This document shows positions 28,495 through 38,668 of a stretch of DNA of 64,000 bases, piece by piece (position 1 is the first letter of the stretch; the number at the start of each line of letters is the position of its first letter). Position numbers and translations under genes: made by a program. Origin of the DNA: Microbacteriaceae bacterium (GTDB taxonomy: Bacteria; Actinomycetota; Actinomycetes; Actinomycetales; Microbacteriaceae); the NCBI GenBank assembly GCA_014378715.1, contig JACMNE010000070.1, forward strand, positions 1-64,000, written 5' to 3'. The notes beneath the pieces are model-generated. The model ran no database searches. It saw only the letters and a list, made by a program, of their open reading frames with translations, and was not told the origin of the DNA.

Positions 28495-29553
28495 GTGAGT
28501 CCGCGACATCCGCTCGATGCGAACGGGGTCGTCGAACTCGCGCGCCTCGAACGCGCAGGGCTGATCGAGTCGCGGCACCTCGGCGCGGCCGTGGTCACTG
28601 GCCCCGACGGGGTGGTGCTGCGCGAATTGGGCGACGGCGGGGCAGAGGTCTACGGCCGCTCGTCGCTCAAGCCGTTCCAGGCGATCGCGGTGCTGCGGTC
28701 GGGCGTCGAGCTCGACGGCGAACAGCTGGTACTCGCGACCGCCAGCCACGCCGGCACCGAGGAGCATGTGCGGGTCGTGCGTGAGATGCTCGCGGAGGCG
28801 GGGGCGGATGAGGGGCGGTTGCAGTGTCCGGTCGACTGGCCGCTCGACCGCGACGCCGCATTCGCCGCCCGGGTCGCCGGTCTCGGGAGGCGGCGCATCA
28901 CGATGAACTGCTCGGGCAAGCACGCGTCGTTCCTGCTGGCTTGTGCGGCAAACGGCTGGGACTGGGTGGAGTACCTCGCGTCGCGACATCCACTGCAGGC
29001 ACTGGTTCGCGAAACGGTCGAGGAGTTGACGGGCGACGCGGTGGGCACCGTCGGCGTCGATGGCTGTGGCGCCCCCGTGTTCGCGACGACACTGAGCGGG
29101 CTGGCGCGAGGCATCGGGCGGGTGGCCGGGGCGCCGGGTCGGGAGACGGCGGCAGGCACCGGCGGCGATATGACAGGCGGCGGCAGGGCGGGCGAGCGCA
29201 TGTCCGGTGACGCGGCCGCGGCCCGGGTCGCGACGGCGGTCCTGGCGCACCCCTGGGCGATCGACGGCCCGGGACGCGCGAACACGATCGTGATCGAGGA
29301 GCTCGGGCTCGTCGCGAAGCTCGGCGCGGAGGGCGTGCTCGTGATGGGCGCGCCCGACGGCACCGGGGTGGCGCCCAAGGTGCTCGACGGGAGCCTGCGG
29401 GCGACAACCCTCATCGGACTGTCGCTGCTGGTCTCGGTCGGGGTGCTCGACCGCGACGCGGCCGACGCGGTGATCGACCAGACGACCGAGCGGGTGCTCG
29501 GGGCGGGAGTGCCTGTCGGCGCCTGGTCGGCCGCCCCCGCCGTCCTGTCCTGA
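28495..29553 (+). CDS. Asparaginase family protein (L-asparaginase II type)
   Basis: YGRSSLKPFQAIAVLRSG...LATASHAGTEEHV...MNCSGKHASFLLAC...VDGCGAPVFATTLSGLA...GAPDGTGVAPKVLDG. GTG start inferred. Confidence 0.88.
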   Translation: MSPRHPLDANGVVELARLERAGLIESRHLGAAVVTGPDGVVLRELGDGGAEVYGRSSLKPFQAIAVLRSGVELDGEQLVLATASHAGTEEHVRVVREMLAEAGADEGRLQCPVDWPLDRDAAFAARVAGLGRRRITMNCSGKHASFLLACAANGWDWVEYLASRHPLQALVRETVEELTGDAVGTVGVDGCGAPVFATTLSGLARGIGRVAGAPGRETAAGTGGDMTGGGRAGERMSGDAAAARVATAVLAHPWAIDGPGRANTIVIEELGLVAKLGAEGVLVMGAPDGTGVAPKVLDGSLRATTLIGLSLLVSVGVLDRDAADAVIDQTTERVLGAGVPVGAWSAAPAVLS

Positions 29554-29616
29554 GCGTGCGCCAGAGGGGGTAGGCGTGGAGCGGTCAGGCGTGGCGGGGG
29601 TCAGGCGTGGCGGGGG

Positions 29617-31002
29617 TCAGGCGAAGAGGGCGTGGACGACGTCGCGGAAGGCCACGGTGTGGCGCGCCACATCGGCGGAGGTCGTAGCCGGGCACATCAG
29701 CGCCATGTTGTGGAACGGCGTGATGAGGATCCCCCGGTTGAGGGCGTGCAGGTGCAGGTACTGCTGCAGTTCGAAGTCGTCCGCGTCCGCGGCCTCGCTG
29801 CCCGTTGTGGGAGGCGTGCGCCGGAAGCTGTACTCGGCCCGCGCGCCGAGCTGGGTGACCTGCCAGGGCACGTCGAACTCGTCGATCGCTGCCTGAACGC
29901 CAGCCGACCACTCGGTGCAGCGCGCGATCATTCCCTCGAACGCTTCGGCCGTGAGCACATCGCCGAGGGTCGCCCGGATGCCGGCGAGCGACAGGGCGTT
30001 GCCGGCGAGGGTGCCGCCGACTCCCCCGACGTCGATGTCCTCGAGCTCAAGGCTCGCGCGCACCCGGTCGGCAAAGTCCGCCGTCATGCCGTAGGCCGCG
30101 GCGGGGATGCCGCCGCCGATGCTCTTGCCGACCACCACCGCATCCGGGCACAGCCCCAGCGCCCGGGTCATGCCGCCCGGCCCCGCGCTGATGGTGTGGG
30201 TCTCGTCGATGATGAGGATCACCCCGTGGCGGGTGCACAGCTCGCGCACAGAGTCCAGGTATCCCGGCGCGGGCAGCACGATGCCGATGTTCGTGAGCGC
30301 CGGCTCCATGAGCATCGCCGCGACCTGCCCGGTCGCGAGCGCCGCCTCGAGGGCGTCCACGTCGTTGAAGGGCACGACCGCTGTGGTCTCCGCCAGAGGC
30401 ACGGGCGGGCCGATGTTGCCCCGCCGCGCCACCACCGCGCCCGCGTCGTCGAGGGTCGCGAACGCCTCGTCGACGGAGCCGTGGTAGCTGTAGTCGTGCA
30501 CGGCGATCTTCGGCCGCCCCGTGACCTGGCGTGCGTAGCGGATGAGGCTGCGGTTCGCATCCGTCGCCGAGAGGGCGAACTGCCAGCTGGGCACCGTGAA
30601 CCGCTCGGCGAGCATGGCTGCGGCCACCGCGGCATCCGCTGTCGGCAGCATGAAGGTCGAGCCGCGGGCCAGCCGGGCGCCGATGGCCGATACGGACGCC
30701 GCCGGCGCATGCCCGCACATCGCCCCTGTGTCGCCCAGGCACAGGTCGACGTGGTCGATGCCGTCGGCGCAGCGGAAGTGCGCGCCGAGGGCCTCGTCGA
30801 CGTAGACCGGCCAGGGCCCCGGCCACTTCGCCATCCAGAGCATCGGCACGCCGTCGGCCATGTGCGGGGTGGCGAGTTGCCAGAGGCGTTCCGACTCTCC
30901 GCGCGCGTCACGGAACGTGGCGACCTCTTCGTCCCACAGTCGGGCGAGCCTGGCCCGGTCGGCGTAGGCGTGGGTGGCCGCCGCGATCGGCACGCGCGTC
31001 AC
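29617..31002 (-). CDS. Class III aminotransferase (PLP-dependent)
   Basis: VILIIDETHTISAGPGGMTRALGLCPDAVVVGKSIGGGIPAAAYGM with PLP-lysine motif; ATDANRSLIRYARQVTGRPKI. Confidence 0.85.
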   Translation of the reverse strand: MTRVPIAAATHAYADRARLARLWDEEVATFRDARGESERLWQLATPHMADGVPMLWMAKWPGPWPVYVDEALGAHFRCADGIDHVDLCLGDTGAMCGHAPAASVSAIGARLARGSTFMLPTADAAVAAAMLAERFTVPSWQFALSATDANRSLIRYARQVTGRPKIAVHDYSYHGSVDEAFATLDDAGAVVARRGNIGPPVPLAETTAVVPFNDVDALEAALATGQVAAMLMEPALTNIGIVLPAPGYLDSVRELCTRHGVILIIDETHTISAGPGGMTRALGLCPDAVVVGKSIGGGIPAAAYGMTADFADRVRASLELEDIDVGGVGGTLAGNALSLAGIRATLGDVLTAEAFEGMIARCTEWSAGVQAAIDEFDVPWQVTQLGARAEYSFRRTPPTTGSEAADADDFELQQYLHLHALNRGILITPFHNMALMCPATTSADVARHTVAFRDVVHALFA

Positions 31003-31805
31003 GTGGTCGCCGCCAGTCGCCGCCGGCGCGCGGCAGCGCTCACCTGGCTGATCACGACGAGGGCGATCGCGATGAGGAACACGGCCGACGCGATCACGTT
31101 GGCCTCGGCGGGGATCCCGCGCGCCGCCGCGATGTAGATGAACTTGGGGAAGGTGGTCGCGGCCCCGGAGTTGAAGTTGGTGATGATGAAGTCGTCGAAA
31201 CTGAGGGCGAACGACAGAAGAGCCGCGGCGACGATGCCCGGCAGCAGCAGCGGGAAGGTGATCCGCCAGAACACCTGAGGCCCGGAGCCGTAGAGGTCAC
31301 GACCGGCCTCCTCGAGAGCGGGATCGAGACTCGAGACCCTGGCCTTCACGGTGACGACGACGAAGCTGATGCAGAACATCGTGTGCGCGATGATGATCGT
31401 GCCGATTCCCTTCTGCACGCCGGCCCCGAGGAATTCGGCGGCGAGCCCTGCCCCGAGGACGACCTCGGGGGTCGCCATCGGCAGGAACAGCAGGAGGCTG
31501 ATGCCGGACCGAAAGCGGAACCGGAATCTCACGAGGGCGATGGCGATCATCGTGCCCAGGGTGGTGGCGATCACGGTTGCGACGACCCCGATGAGGATGC
31601 TGTTACCGAACGCCTCGCAGACGTCCTGCGCGTTGCAGACATTGGTCCAGTTGTCGAGGGTGAAGCCGCGCCAGGAGATGTTGGACTTGATCGAGTCGTT
31701 GAAGGAGAAGACGAACGTGTAGGCGATCGGGATGAGCAGGAAGACGAGGGCGAGGGCTGTATAGGTCGGCAGCAGCCACCGTCCGAGTCCGAAACGGGCG
31801 CTCAC
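30999..31805 (-). CDS. potC: Spermidine/putrescine-type ABC transporter permease, PotC-like
   Basis: FLLIPIAYTFVFSFNDS...MATPEVVLGAGLAAEFL...EEAGRDLYGSGPQVFWRITFPLLLPGIVAAALLSFALSFDDFIITNF. Confidence 0.9.
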   Translation of the reverse strand: MSARFGLGRWLLPTYTALALVFLLIPIAYTFVFSFNDSIKSNISWRGFTLDNWTNVCNAQDVCEAFGNSILIGVVATVIATTLGTMIAIALVRFRFRFRSGISLLLFLPMATPEVVLGAGLAAEFLGAGVQKGIGTIIIAHTMFCISFVVVTVKARVSSLDPALEEAGRDLYGSGPQVFWRITFPLLLPGIVAAALLSFALSFDDFIITNFNSGAATTFPKFIYIAAARGIPAEANVIASAVFLIAIALVVISQVSAAARRRRLAATT

Positions 31806-32713
31806 AGGAGGTCCTCCGTTCCACTCCGGCGCACATAGGCGGTGACGAGCACGAGGATGACGGCCATCAGGATGATGGAGAGGGAGGCCGCGGCCGGATA
31901 GTTGAGCGAGACGAGGAAGTTGCTCTCGATCACGTTGCCGATCATGGTGGTGCCCGTGCCGCCGAGGAACTCCCGACTCGCGTTGACGTAGTCGCCGGCC
32001 GCGGGGATGAAGGTCAGGAGCACCCCGGAGACGATCCCGGGCATCGAGAGCGGGACGGTGACGGTGCGGAAGGTCGTGAACGGGGTCGAGTAAAGGTCGC
32101 TCCCGGCCTCGAGGTAGCGGGTGTCGAGCCGCTCGAGGGCCGCGTAGAGCGGGAGCGTCATGAAGGGGATGAAGTTGTAGGTGAGCCCGAACACCACGGC
32201 GACCGGGGTGCCGGTGATGTGGGCGTCGGGGGCGAGCAGCGACAGCGCCTTGAGCCCGGTCACGACGAAGGACTCGTCGGAGAGCAACTGCTTCCAGGCG
32301 AGCGTGCGTAGCAGGAAGCTGATGAAGAACGGGGCGATGACCATCACGAGCATCAGGTTCTGTAGGAGCGGCCACTTTCGCGCCTTGACCCCGATGAAGT
32401 AGGCCAAAGGGTAGCTGAACAGCAACGCGAAGACGGTCGCCAGCACCGCGTAGAAGAAGGAGCGCAGGATCTGCGCGCCGTACTGGCCGATCACGGTGGC
32501 GTAGTTCTCCCAGCGGAACGCGTTCTGGAACTGTCCGATGTCGCCGAACTCGGCCGGGGCCTGCAGCGAGGTGATGACGAGGGCCACGAGGGGAACGAGG
32601 AAGAACAGCGCGAGATAGAGGATGCCGGGCAGGAGCAGGAGCAGGGCGACCCGGCTCGTGCGCTTCGGGGCCTGCACAGCCTGGGTCGTGGTCGCGAACG
32701 CGGAGAACGCCAC
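31802..32713 (-). CDS. potB: Spermidine/putrescine-type ABC transporter permease, PotB-like
   Basis: PLAYFIGVKARKWPLLQNLMLVMVIAPFFISFLLRTLAWK...YLEAGSDLYSTPFTTFRTVTVPLSMPGIVSG. Confidence 0.9.
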   Translation of the reverse strand: MAFSAFATTTQAVQAPKRTSRVALLLLLPGILYLALFFLVPLVALVITSLQAPAEFGDIGQFQNAFRWENYATVIGQYGAQILRSFFYAVLATVFALLFSYPLAYFIGVKARKWPLLQNLMLVMVIAPFFISFLLRTLAWKQLLSDESFVVTGLKALSLLAPDAHITGTPVAVVFGLTYNFIPFMTLPLYAALERLDTRYLEAGSDLYSTPFTTFRTVTVPLSMPGIVSGVLLTFIPAAGDYVNASREFLGGTGTTMIGNVIESNFLVSLNYPAAASLSIILMAVILVLVTAYVRRSGTEDLL

Positions 32714-32715
32714 GG

Positions 32716-33912
32716 TCAGCCCTCGCCCAGCTCCGCCAGCAGCGCCTCGGACTGGGTCGCGAGCGCTGCCGTGTCCGTGTCCGCCGGGAACCGCGACTCC
32801 TCCTCCGCCGTGTCCTCGAGACCGAATCCGTGCTCGACCTGCCAGGAGACCCAGACCTCGGCGCCCTCGGTCGCGACCGGGCCGACGACCATGTTCTGGG
32901 CGAAGAGCACGATCGTGCCGATCCCGGGCACCGCGATGAGGTACTGGGTGCTCACCCCGCTGAACGACACGTCGACGACCCGACCGGGGCCGAGAATGTT
33001 GAGAGCGGATGTCGCGGTGGGCGCGTCGAACGCCAGCTGAAGTTTCTCGGGCCGCACCCCCACGGTGACGGTGCCGCTGTGGCGGTGCGAGCGCGCAGTC
33101 GGGACGACGATCGGGGTACCGCCGACGTCGACGGTGATCGAGGTCGAGGTGGAACCGACGACGTTCCCGGTGAACAGATTGGATTGGCCGAGGAAGTTCG
33201 CGACGAAGACGGTCCGCGGCAGTTCATAGAGCACGGCGGGTGCCCCGAGCTGTTCGATCCTGCCCCTGTTCATCACGGCGACGGTGTCGGCCATGGTCAT
33301 GGCCTCCTCCTGGTCGTGGGTCACGTGCAGGAACGTGAGACCGACCTCGCTCTGCACCGACTTGAGTTCGAGTTGCATCTGCCGGCGGAGCTTGAGGTCG
33401 AGGGCGCCGAGCGGCTCGTCGAGCAGCAGCAGGGCCGGCCGGTTGACGATCGCCCTGGCGAGGGCGACCCGCTGCTGCTGGCCGCCGGAGAGCTGCGCCG
33501 GCTTCCGGCCGGCAAGATGGTCGAGTTCGACGAGGCGGAGCGCCTCGTGCGCCTTCCCCGTCGCGTCGGCGATCTTCCTCCTGCGGAGGCCGAAGGCGAC
33601 GTTCTCGAGGATGCTCATGTGCGGGAAGAGGGCGTAGCTCTGAAAGACCGTGTCCACCGGCCGCTGGTAGGGCTTGGTCGCCGTGACGTCCTTGCCGCCG
33701 ATCAGGATGCGGCCGGAGGTCACCTCCTCGAGCCCGGCGACCAATCGCAGGGTGGTCGTCTTGCCGCAGCCGGACGGACCGAGGAGGGCGAAGAACGACC
33801 CGGCTGGGATGGTGAGGTCGAGGCTCTCGATGGCCGTGAAGCCGGGGAACTCCTTGCGGATGCCCACGAGTTCGAGGTCCGCCCCCGACTCCGCGAAACC
33901 GCCCGTCGCCAT
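32716..33912 (-). CDS. potA: Spermidine/putrescine-type ABC transporter ATP-binding protein
   Basis: [36 protein letters not shown]...[39 protein letters not shown]-terminal TOBE-like region. Confidence 0.93.
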   Translation of the reverse strand: MATGGFAESGADLELVGIRKEFPGFTAIESLDLTIPAGSFFALLGPSGCGKTTTLRLVAGLEEVTSGRILIGGKDVTATKPYQRPVDTVFQSYALFPHMSILENVAFGLRRRKIADATGKAHEALRLVELDHLAGRKPAQLSGGQQQRVALARAIVNRPALLLLDEPLGALDLKLRRQMQLELKSVQSEVGLTFLHVTHDQEEAMTMADTVAVMNRGRIEQLGAPAVLYELPRTVFVANFLGQSNLFTGNVVGSTSTSITVDVGGTPIVVPTARSHRHSGTVTVGVRPEKLQLAFDAPTATSALNILGPGRVVDVSFSGVSTQYLIAVPGIGTIVLFAQNMVVGPVATEGAEVWVSWQVEHGFGLEDTAEEESRFPADTDTAALATQSEALLAELGEG

Positions 33913-35123
33913 CACGACCCCAGCATGACGGCCTGGAATGCCGCGCCGAACTCGTTCTCCTCCGCGCCGGTGAGCGTGCGGAAGATGTGCGCCGTCGCGA
34001 GAGTCGCCTCGTCCGGGAAGATCATCTGGTTCGCGGCGAGCTCGGGGTCGATGGCCATTGCCGCCTCCTGAGCACCCAGCACCGGGGTGATGTAGTTGAC
34101 CCAGGCCGCGACCTCCGCCGCGACCTCCGGCTGGTAGTAGTAGTTGATGAGCTCCTCGGCGTTGGACTTGCGGGTCGACCCGACCGGCACGACGAAGTTG
34201 TCGTTCCACAGGGTGCCACCGGCGGAGGGGATCGCGAACTCCCACTTGTCGCCGGCCTCGGCGTTGATCACCGTGATGTCGCCCGACCAGCAGATCGCCG
34301 CGAGGGTGTCCTCGCTCTTGAGGTCCTCGAGGTAGGCATTGCCCTTGATGTTGCGGATCTGGCCGTCGGCGACCTGCTTCGAGAACACGTCGAGAGCGTT
34401 GGTGAACTCGTCGCTCCCCCAGTCCCCGCTGATGTCGACCCCGTTCTCGAGCATCAGCAGGCCGATGGTGTCGCGCATCTCGCTCAGCACCCCGACCCTG
34501 CCCTTCAGCGACGGGTCCCACAGGTCGGCCACCGAGGCGAGGCCGCCCGGAACCTTCTCCTTGTTCCAGCAGATTCCGGCGAACCCGCCCTGCCACGGCA
34601 GGGACATGGTGCGCCCGGGGTCGAAGTCCGGGTTCTGCAGGGCGGGCTCCAGGTTCTTCGCGTTGGGGATCTTTGCAGCGTCGAACTTCTGAACGTATCC
34701 GAAGCGGATGAGGCGGCCGACCATCCAGTCCGTCAGGCAGACCAGGTCGGCCCCGACGTCCTGGCCGAGGGCGAGCTGGTCCTTGACCTTGCCGTAGTAG
34801 GTGTTGTTGTCATCGACCGCGACGTCGTAGGAGACCGTGATGCCCGTCTGCTGTTCGAAGGCCGCGAGGGTGGGGTAGTTCCCCGCGTCGTCCTCATCGA
34901 TATAGGCGGCCCAGTTCGCCCAGTTCAGGGTCTTGTCGGTCGCCGAGCCGTCGGCCGCGGCGGAGGGGGCCGGGGCCGGACCGGTCGGAGCGCAGGCGGC
35001 GAGGGTGAGGGCCGCGGCACCGAGGCCGGCCCCGCCCATGAGGGTGCGCCGTGACAGCTGGGCATTGCGCGCCTGCGCGATGAGCGAGCGGACCATGGGA
35101 TCCCGGGGAAGCGGTCGATTCAT
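33912..35123 (-). CDS. potD: Polyamine ABC transporter substrate-binding lipoprotein, PotD-like
   Basis: [23 protein letters not shown] signal/lipobox; [48 protein letters not shown]. Confidence 0.92.
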   Translation of the reverse strand: MNRPLPRDPMVRSLIAQARNAQLSRRTLMGGAGLGAAALTLAACAPTGPAPAPSAAADGSATDKTLNWANWAAYIDEDDAGNYPTLAAFEQQTGITVSYDVAVDDNNTYYGKVKDQLALGQDVGADLVCLTDWMVGRLIRFGYVQKFDAAKIPNAKNLEPALQNPDFDPGRTMSLPWQGGFAGICWNKEKVPGGLASVADLWDPSLKGRVGVLSEMRDTIGLLMLENGVDISGDWGSDEFTNALDVFSKQVADGQIRNIKGNAYLEDLKSEDTLAAICWSGDITVINAEAGDKWEFAIPSAGGTLWNDNFVVPVGSTRKSNAEELINYYYQPEVAAEVAAWVNYITPVLGAQEAAMAIDPELAANQMIFPDEATLATAHIFRTLTGAEENEFGAAFQAVMLGS

Positions 35124-35224
35124 GTGAGGAAACTCCTTAAACCACGGTGCATTGGAGCGGATCCACGTCGATCCGCCGTTGGTAGATACTGGCATACGAC
35201 CGCAACATTGCGACGCTTCCAGTG

Positions 35225-35243
35225 TCGAAACGGTCCATTTCGA
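35225..35243. promoter_or_regulatory. Candidate operator upstream of the pot operon
   Basis: TCGAAA-CGGTCCA-TTTCGA inverted repeat in a locally A/T-richer intergenic stretch. Confidence 0.35.
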
Positions 35244-35352
35244 AACAAAGAATTCACGAAATCAGCATCATTGGGCCGGATTGGGTACGGAATCCATTGC
35301 AACACCGTCAAAAGGCTCGCCTCCCGGCTGCACCCGGGCCGGCGCCGTGCGG

Positions 35353-38300
35353 TCATCCGGAGCAGTCGATCGTCACACGCCGTGCGGGGCCGGCTGGAGG
35401 CACGAACCACCCCTCGGCCGGCGCGGCGAGCGGGGGTGGGAGGGCGCGCGATCCGCACACCGCGCGGAAGTCCGCGATCGAGCAGCCGGAGAAGAGGAGG
35501 GGGACCCGATGCCGCACCTGGGCGAGCAGCCCCCACGCCGACTGCCACTGGTCGGGATGCCCCACGATGAGCAGGTGGTCGGAACCGCGGGGCCCGTTCC
35601 CGTCTCCCGGCAGGTGCCCGTAACCCGACAGGCGCAGGTCGTTCAGGGAGCCCGCGGCCGGGTCGACGCCGACGACACGCATTCCCGACCCGTCCCTGGC
35701 GACGTGGCCCGCCGCGAGTCGGGCTGAGACGCCGTCGGCGGATGTGGACACCAGAGCGGTGACACCCCCAGTGGCGAAGTCGACCGTCGGCGGTTCGGCG
35801 ACGCCCCGCTGTGCCGGCGCCGAGGTGATCAGGCCGACCTGTACCCGGCTACCCTGCCATCGGCCCCCGCCCGGCGGCAGCCGTTCGTCCCACTCCACAC
35901 TCGACCCCCCGGCGAGCAGGTGCTCCTGCCGGTCGGACATCCTCAGCAGCAACCGTTCGTCGCACAGGGCCACGACCCCTTGGAGCGCTGAGGGCACGGT
36001 CCGTGCCGATAGGAGCATGGCGGTGCCCGACCGCGGGCCGTCGCGGAGCAGCCGAGCGAGCAGGCCGGCGAAGTCGTGGTGGTAGTCGCCGGGGAGACGG
36101 GAGAACACGGAGTCGAGGTCGTCCAGTACCAGGAGTCGGCCCGACACCGCCGGATCGGCGTTGAGCGACACCTCCCGCAGGAGGACCGCCCACGCGCCAG
36201 CCGCATCGTCGGGGACCCAGACCACGTCGGCCCGGGTCGCCGCGAGCGCGCGAAGCGTGGTCGACTTGCCCGATCCGCGTGCCCCCAGTACCAGCACGCT
36301 GCGGTCGCGAGGGAGCACCGCGATGGATCGGCACTGCTCGTGCGGGAGGTCGACGACCCCGAAGCCCCGGGCCGGAGCGGCCGGGCGGACCGGTACCGGT
36401 GCGGAGGCAGCCACAGCACGTGTCGCGAACGGGTGGAGATCGGCGAACGGGAGGACCGCCGGCAGGGGGTCGCACCAGGGGCGGCGGACGGGTGGTGCGC
36501 CTGGTCGCGACCAGGCCGAGTCCACCCGACTGAGGACCTCCGCGACGTCCGCCGTCGCGACCTGAACGGTCATGGCCGGTTCCCCGCCCACCGACACCAT
36601 GGCACGACCGGGCGCATGTCGAGGCAGGTCAGCGGCGGCAGGCGTCCCGAGAAGTGCCGTGCTGTCCGGGGGGTCGTTGACGCGGAGGCACACCCGGATC
36701 GAGCAGTTCGCGAGTATCGAGTCGCGGACGGACTCAGCTGGTCGCTGGGTGCACAGGACCACGTGGATCCCGAGGGAGCGTCCGCGGGCCGCCAGGTCGG
36801 CGAACAGGGTGCGGAGCTCCGGAAGGGTGGCACCGAGCGCCGCGAACTCATCCACGAGCACCACCAGCCTGGCGAGCACCCCTGCGTCAGGCAGATCGCC
36901 GATCGACCGCACCCCCTCTGCCACGAGTACGCGCTCGCGGAATCGGATCTCGGCCGTGAGAGAGTCGAGGGCTCGGCGCGCGGCTGGCTCGTCGAGGTCG
37001 GTGATCAGCCCAACGCTGTGCGGAAGCGCCCGGATGCCGTCGAACGACGCCCCACCCTTGAAATCGACCAAGAGGAAGTTCACCTGGGCCGGCGAGTATC
37101 GCGCGGCCATCGCCAGGACCCAGCTCACCAGCAACTCGCTCTTACCGCTTCCGGTGGTGCCGCCGATGACGGCATGGGGTCCGTCCTCAACGAGGTCGAC
37201 ACCCCACTCGCCCACCCCGGACCGGCCGATGGCGCAGAGGAGAGCGTCGTTGTGGGCGCGTGGCGGGCCGGGGTTGTTGACGAGAGTGGACAGGTCGATC
37301 CGCGTGGGCAGCACCCTGCACCCGACGACACGGCGGTCATCGTCCGCGGTGAGAGTGGCCGCGTAGTCGCCGGCCTGCGCCGTCGTGGCGAAGTCCAGCT
37401 CGATCTCCCGCCGTCGACCAGGCACCCCCGGCTCGGCAAGGTCCGCGACCGCCCCGGGGCCTCTCAGAACCAGGAGGTGGCACCCCGCGGGAGCGTGGGC
37501 AGCCGAGCCGACCACCGCGACGAACGGCGACCGGGGCCGCTGGCCCCCAGGGGGGTCCCCCACCACGAACTCGACCCCCTCCACCCCGCCCGACACCGCG
37601 GTCGGGTCACGGAGATGGGGCAACCCCGCGACCCAGGACCACCGGTCGGAGTCGGGGTATCTCACTTGCCAATCCCGCGGATCGAGAACGCGCGCGAGCT
37701 GAAGTACGCAGGCCCGCGCCGCGGCCTGCGCGGTCGTCGGCTGACCGCAGATCGTGATGCCCTGACCGGCGTCGAGGACGATCGGGGCATCCTGGATCCA
37801 CTCAGCGCGGTCCGCGAGCCGGGTGATCTCGACACCGACCTCCGTCGCCGCGGGGGAGACGGCCTGGCGTCGCACTGGCTGTTGTCGCACTGGCTGTTGT
37901 CGCACCGTCTGGTGTCGAACTGCCTGGTCGTGCCGGGAATGCGAGCGCGACGGACGGTCGCGGGTTCCGAACTCCCACCGTGCCGGTGACCGGACCCGGC
38001 CGGACGGGGCGGGCCGCACACCCCGCTCGATGACGAAACCGCTCTCCACCGCACCGCGGCCGACCGGGATGCGCACCGCCTCGACGGGGGTGGTGCGCCA
38101 CTGGTCGAGGTCCAGTGGACGACGTGTGTCCGGCGCGCCGCCGACCCCCTGGGATGCGTCGCCGTCCTTGACGGCCCCCAGACCGACGCTGCCGATGATG
38201 GCCCCAATGCCCGGATAAGCGGTGTCGAGGCGGTCGCGCGCGGCGTGGATCGCCGTGTCGATCGCGATGGCTGTGTCGCGGACATCCGCTTCGAAATACC

Positions 38301-38553
38301 GCCCCGCTCGCGCCGCAGACCCCCGAGCGTGCAGGCGGCCGTCGACGACGCCCGCGATCGCGACCACGGGACCCAGCGCAGCGAAAACCAGCACGAACGG
38401 TGACTGGGTCACCGCCCACAGCAGACCCGACACGAGCACGGGAGCGAGGATCGCCATCAGGGGTAGCCGGGGAGGTGCCTCCTCTGCGGGCGGTTGTGGC
38501 AGACGGATGTGCGGGGGGTCGGCGGAGTCAGGGGTCACGAACGGGCGGGTCAC
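35353..38553 (-). CDS. FtsK/SpoIIIE-family ATPase, EccC/EssC-like, with N-terminal TM helices
   Basis: ~1066 aa: two hydrophobic segments near the N-terminus; GGTTGSGKSELLVSWVLAMAARYSPAQVNFLLVDFKGGASFDGIRALPHSVGLITDLD core FtsK domain; second P-loop GARGSGKSTTLRAL. GTG start at 38553. Confidence 0.9.
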   Translation of the reverse strand: MTRPFVTPDSADPPHIRLPQPPAEEAPPRLPLMAILAPVLVSGLLWAVTQSPFVLVFAALGPVVAIAGVVDGRLHARGSAARAGRYFEADVRDTAIAIDTAIHAARDRLDTAYPGIGAIIGSVGLGAVKDGDASQGVGGAPDTRRPLDLDQWRTTPVEAVRIPVGRGAVESGFVIERGVRPAPSGRVRSPARWEFGTRDRPSRSHSRHDQAVRHQTVRQQPVRQQPVRRQAVSPAATEVGVEITRLADRAEWIQDAPIVLDAGQGITICGQPTTAQAAARACVLQLARVLDPRDWQVRYPDSDRWSWVAGLPHLRDPTAVSGGVEGVEFVVGDPPGGQRPRSPFVAVVGSAAHAPAGCHLLVLRGPGAVADLAEPGVPGRRREIELDFATTAQAGDYAATLTADDDRRVVGCRVLPTRIDLSTLVNNPGPPRAHNDALLCAIGRSGVGEWGVDLVEDGPHAVIGGTTGSGKSELLVSWVLAMAARYSPAQVNFLLVDFKGGASFDGIRALPHSVGLITDLDEPAARRALDSLTAEIRFRERVLVAEGVRSIGDLPDAGVLARLVVLVDEFAALGATLPELRTLFADLAARGRSLGIHVVLCTQRPAESVRDSILANCSIRVCLRVNDPPDSTALLGTPAAADLPRHAPGRAMVSVGGEPAMTVQVATADVAEVLSRVDSAWSRPGAPPVRRPWCDPLPAVLPFADLHPFATRAVAASAPVPVRPAAPARGFGVVDLPHEQCRSIAVLPRDRSVLVLGARGSGKSTTLRALAATRADVVWVPDDAAGAWAVLLREVSLNADPAVSGRLLVLDDLDSVFSRLPGDYHHDFAGLLARLLRDGPRSGTAMLLSARTVPSALQGVVALCDERLLLRMSDRQEHLLAGGSSVEWDERLPPGGGRWQGSRVQVGLITSAPAQRGVAEPPTVDFATGGVTALVSTSADGVSARLAAGHVARDGSGMRVVGVDPAAGSLNDLRLSGYGHLPGDGNGPRGSDHLLIVGHPDQWQSAWGLLAQVRHRVPLLFSGCSIADFRAVCGSRALPPPLAAPAEGWFVPPAGPARRVTIDCSG

Positions 38554-38668
38554 ACCCCCAGCACAGCATCTGCCAGCGACCCGGCAGGTAACGCGCGGCC
38601 GTCCGGGGAATCGGGACTCCCGAGCCGAGCTGGGGAGGGGCAGCTGACACAGGGCAGCCGATGCTGGG

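Noticed and set aside
27081-28598. 505-aa minus-strand ORF opposite gabT
   Set aside because: No family motifs; overlaps a clear aminotransferase.
36076-37989. 637-aa plus-strand ORF opposite the FtsK gene
   Set aside because: Mirror-frame artefact; the minus-strand frame carries the Walker motifs.
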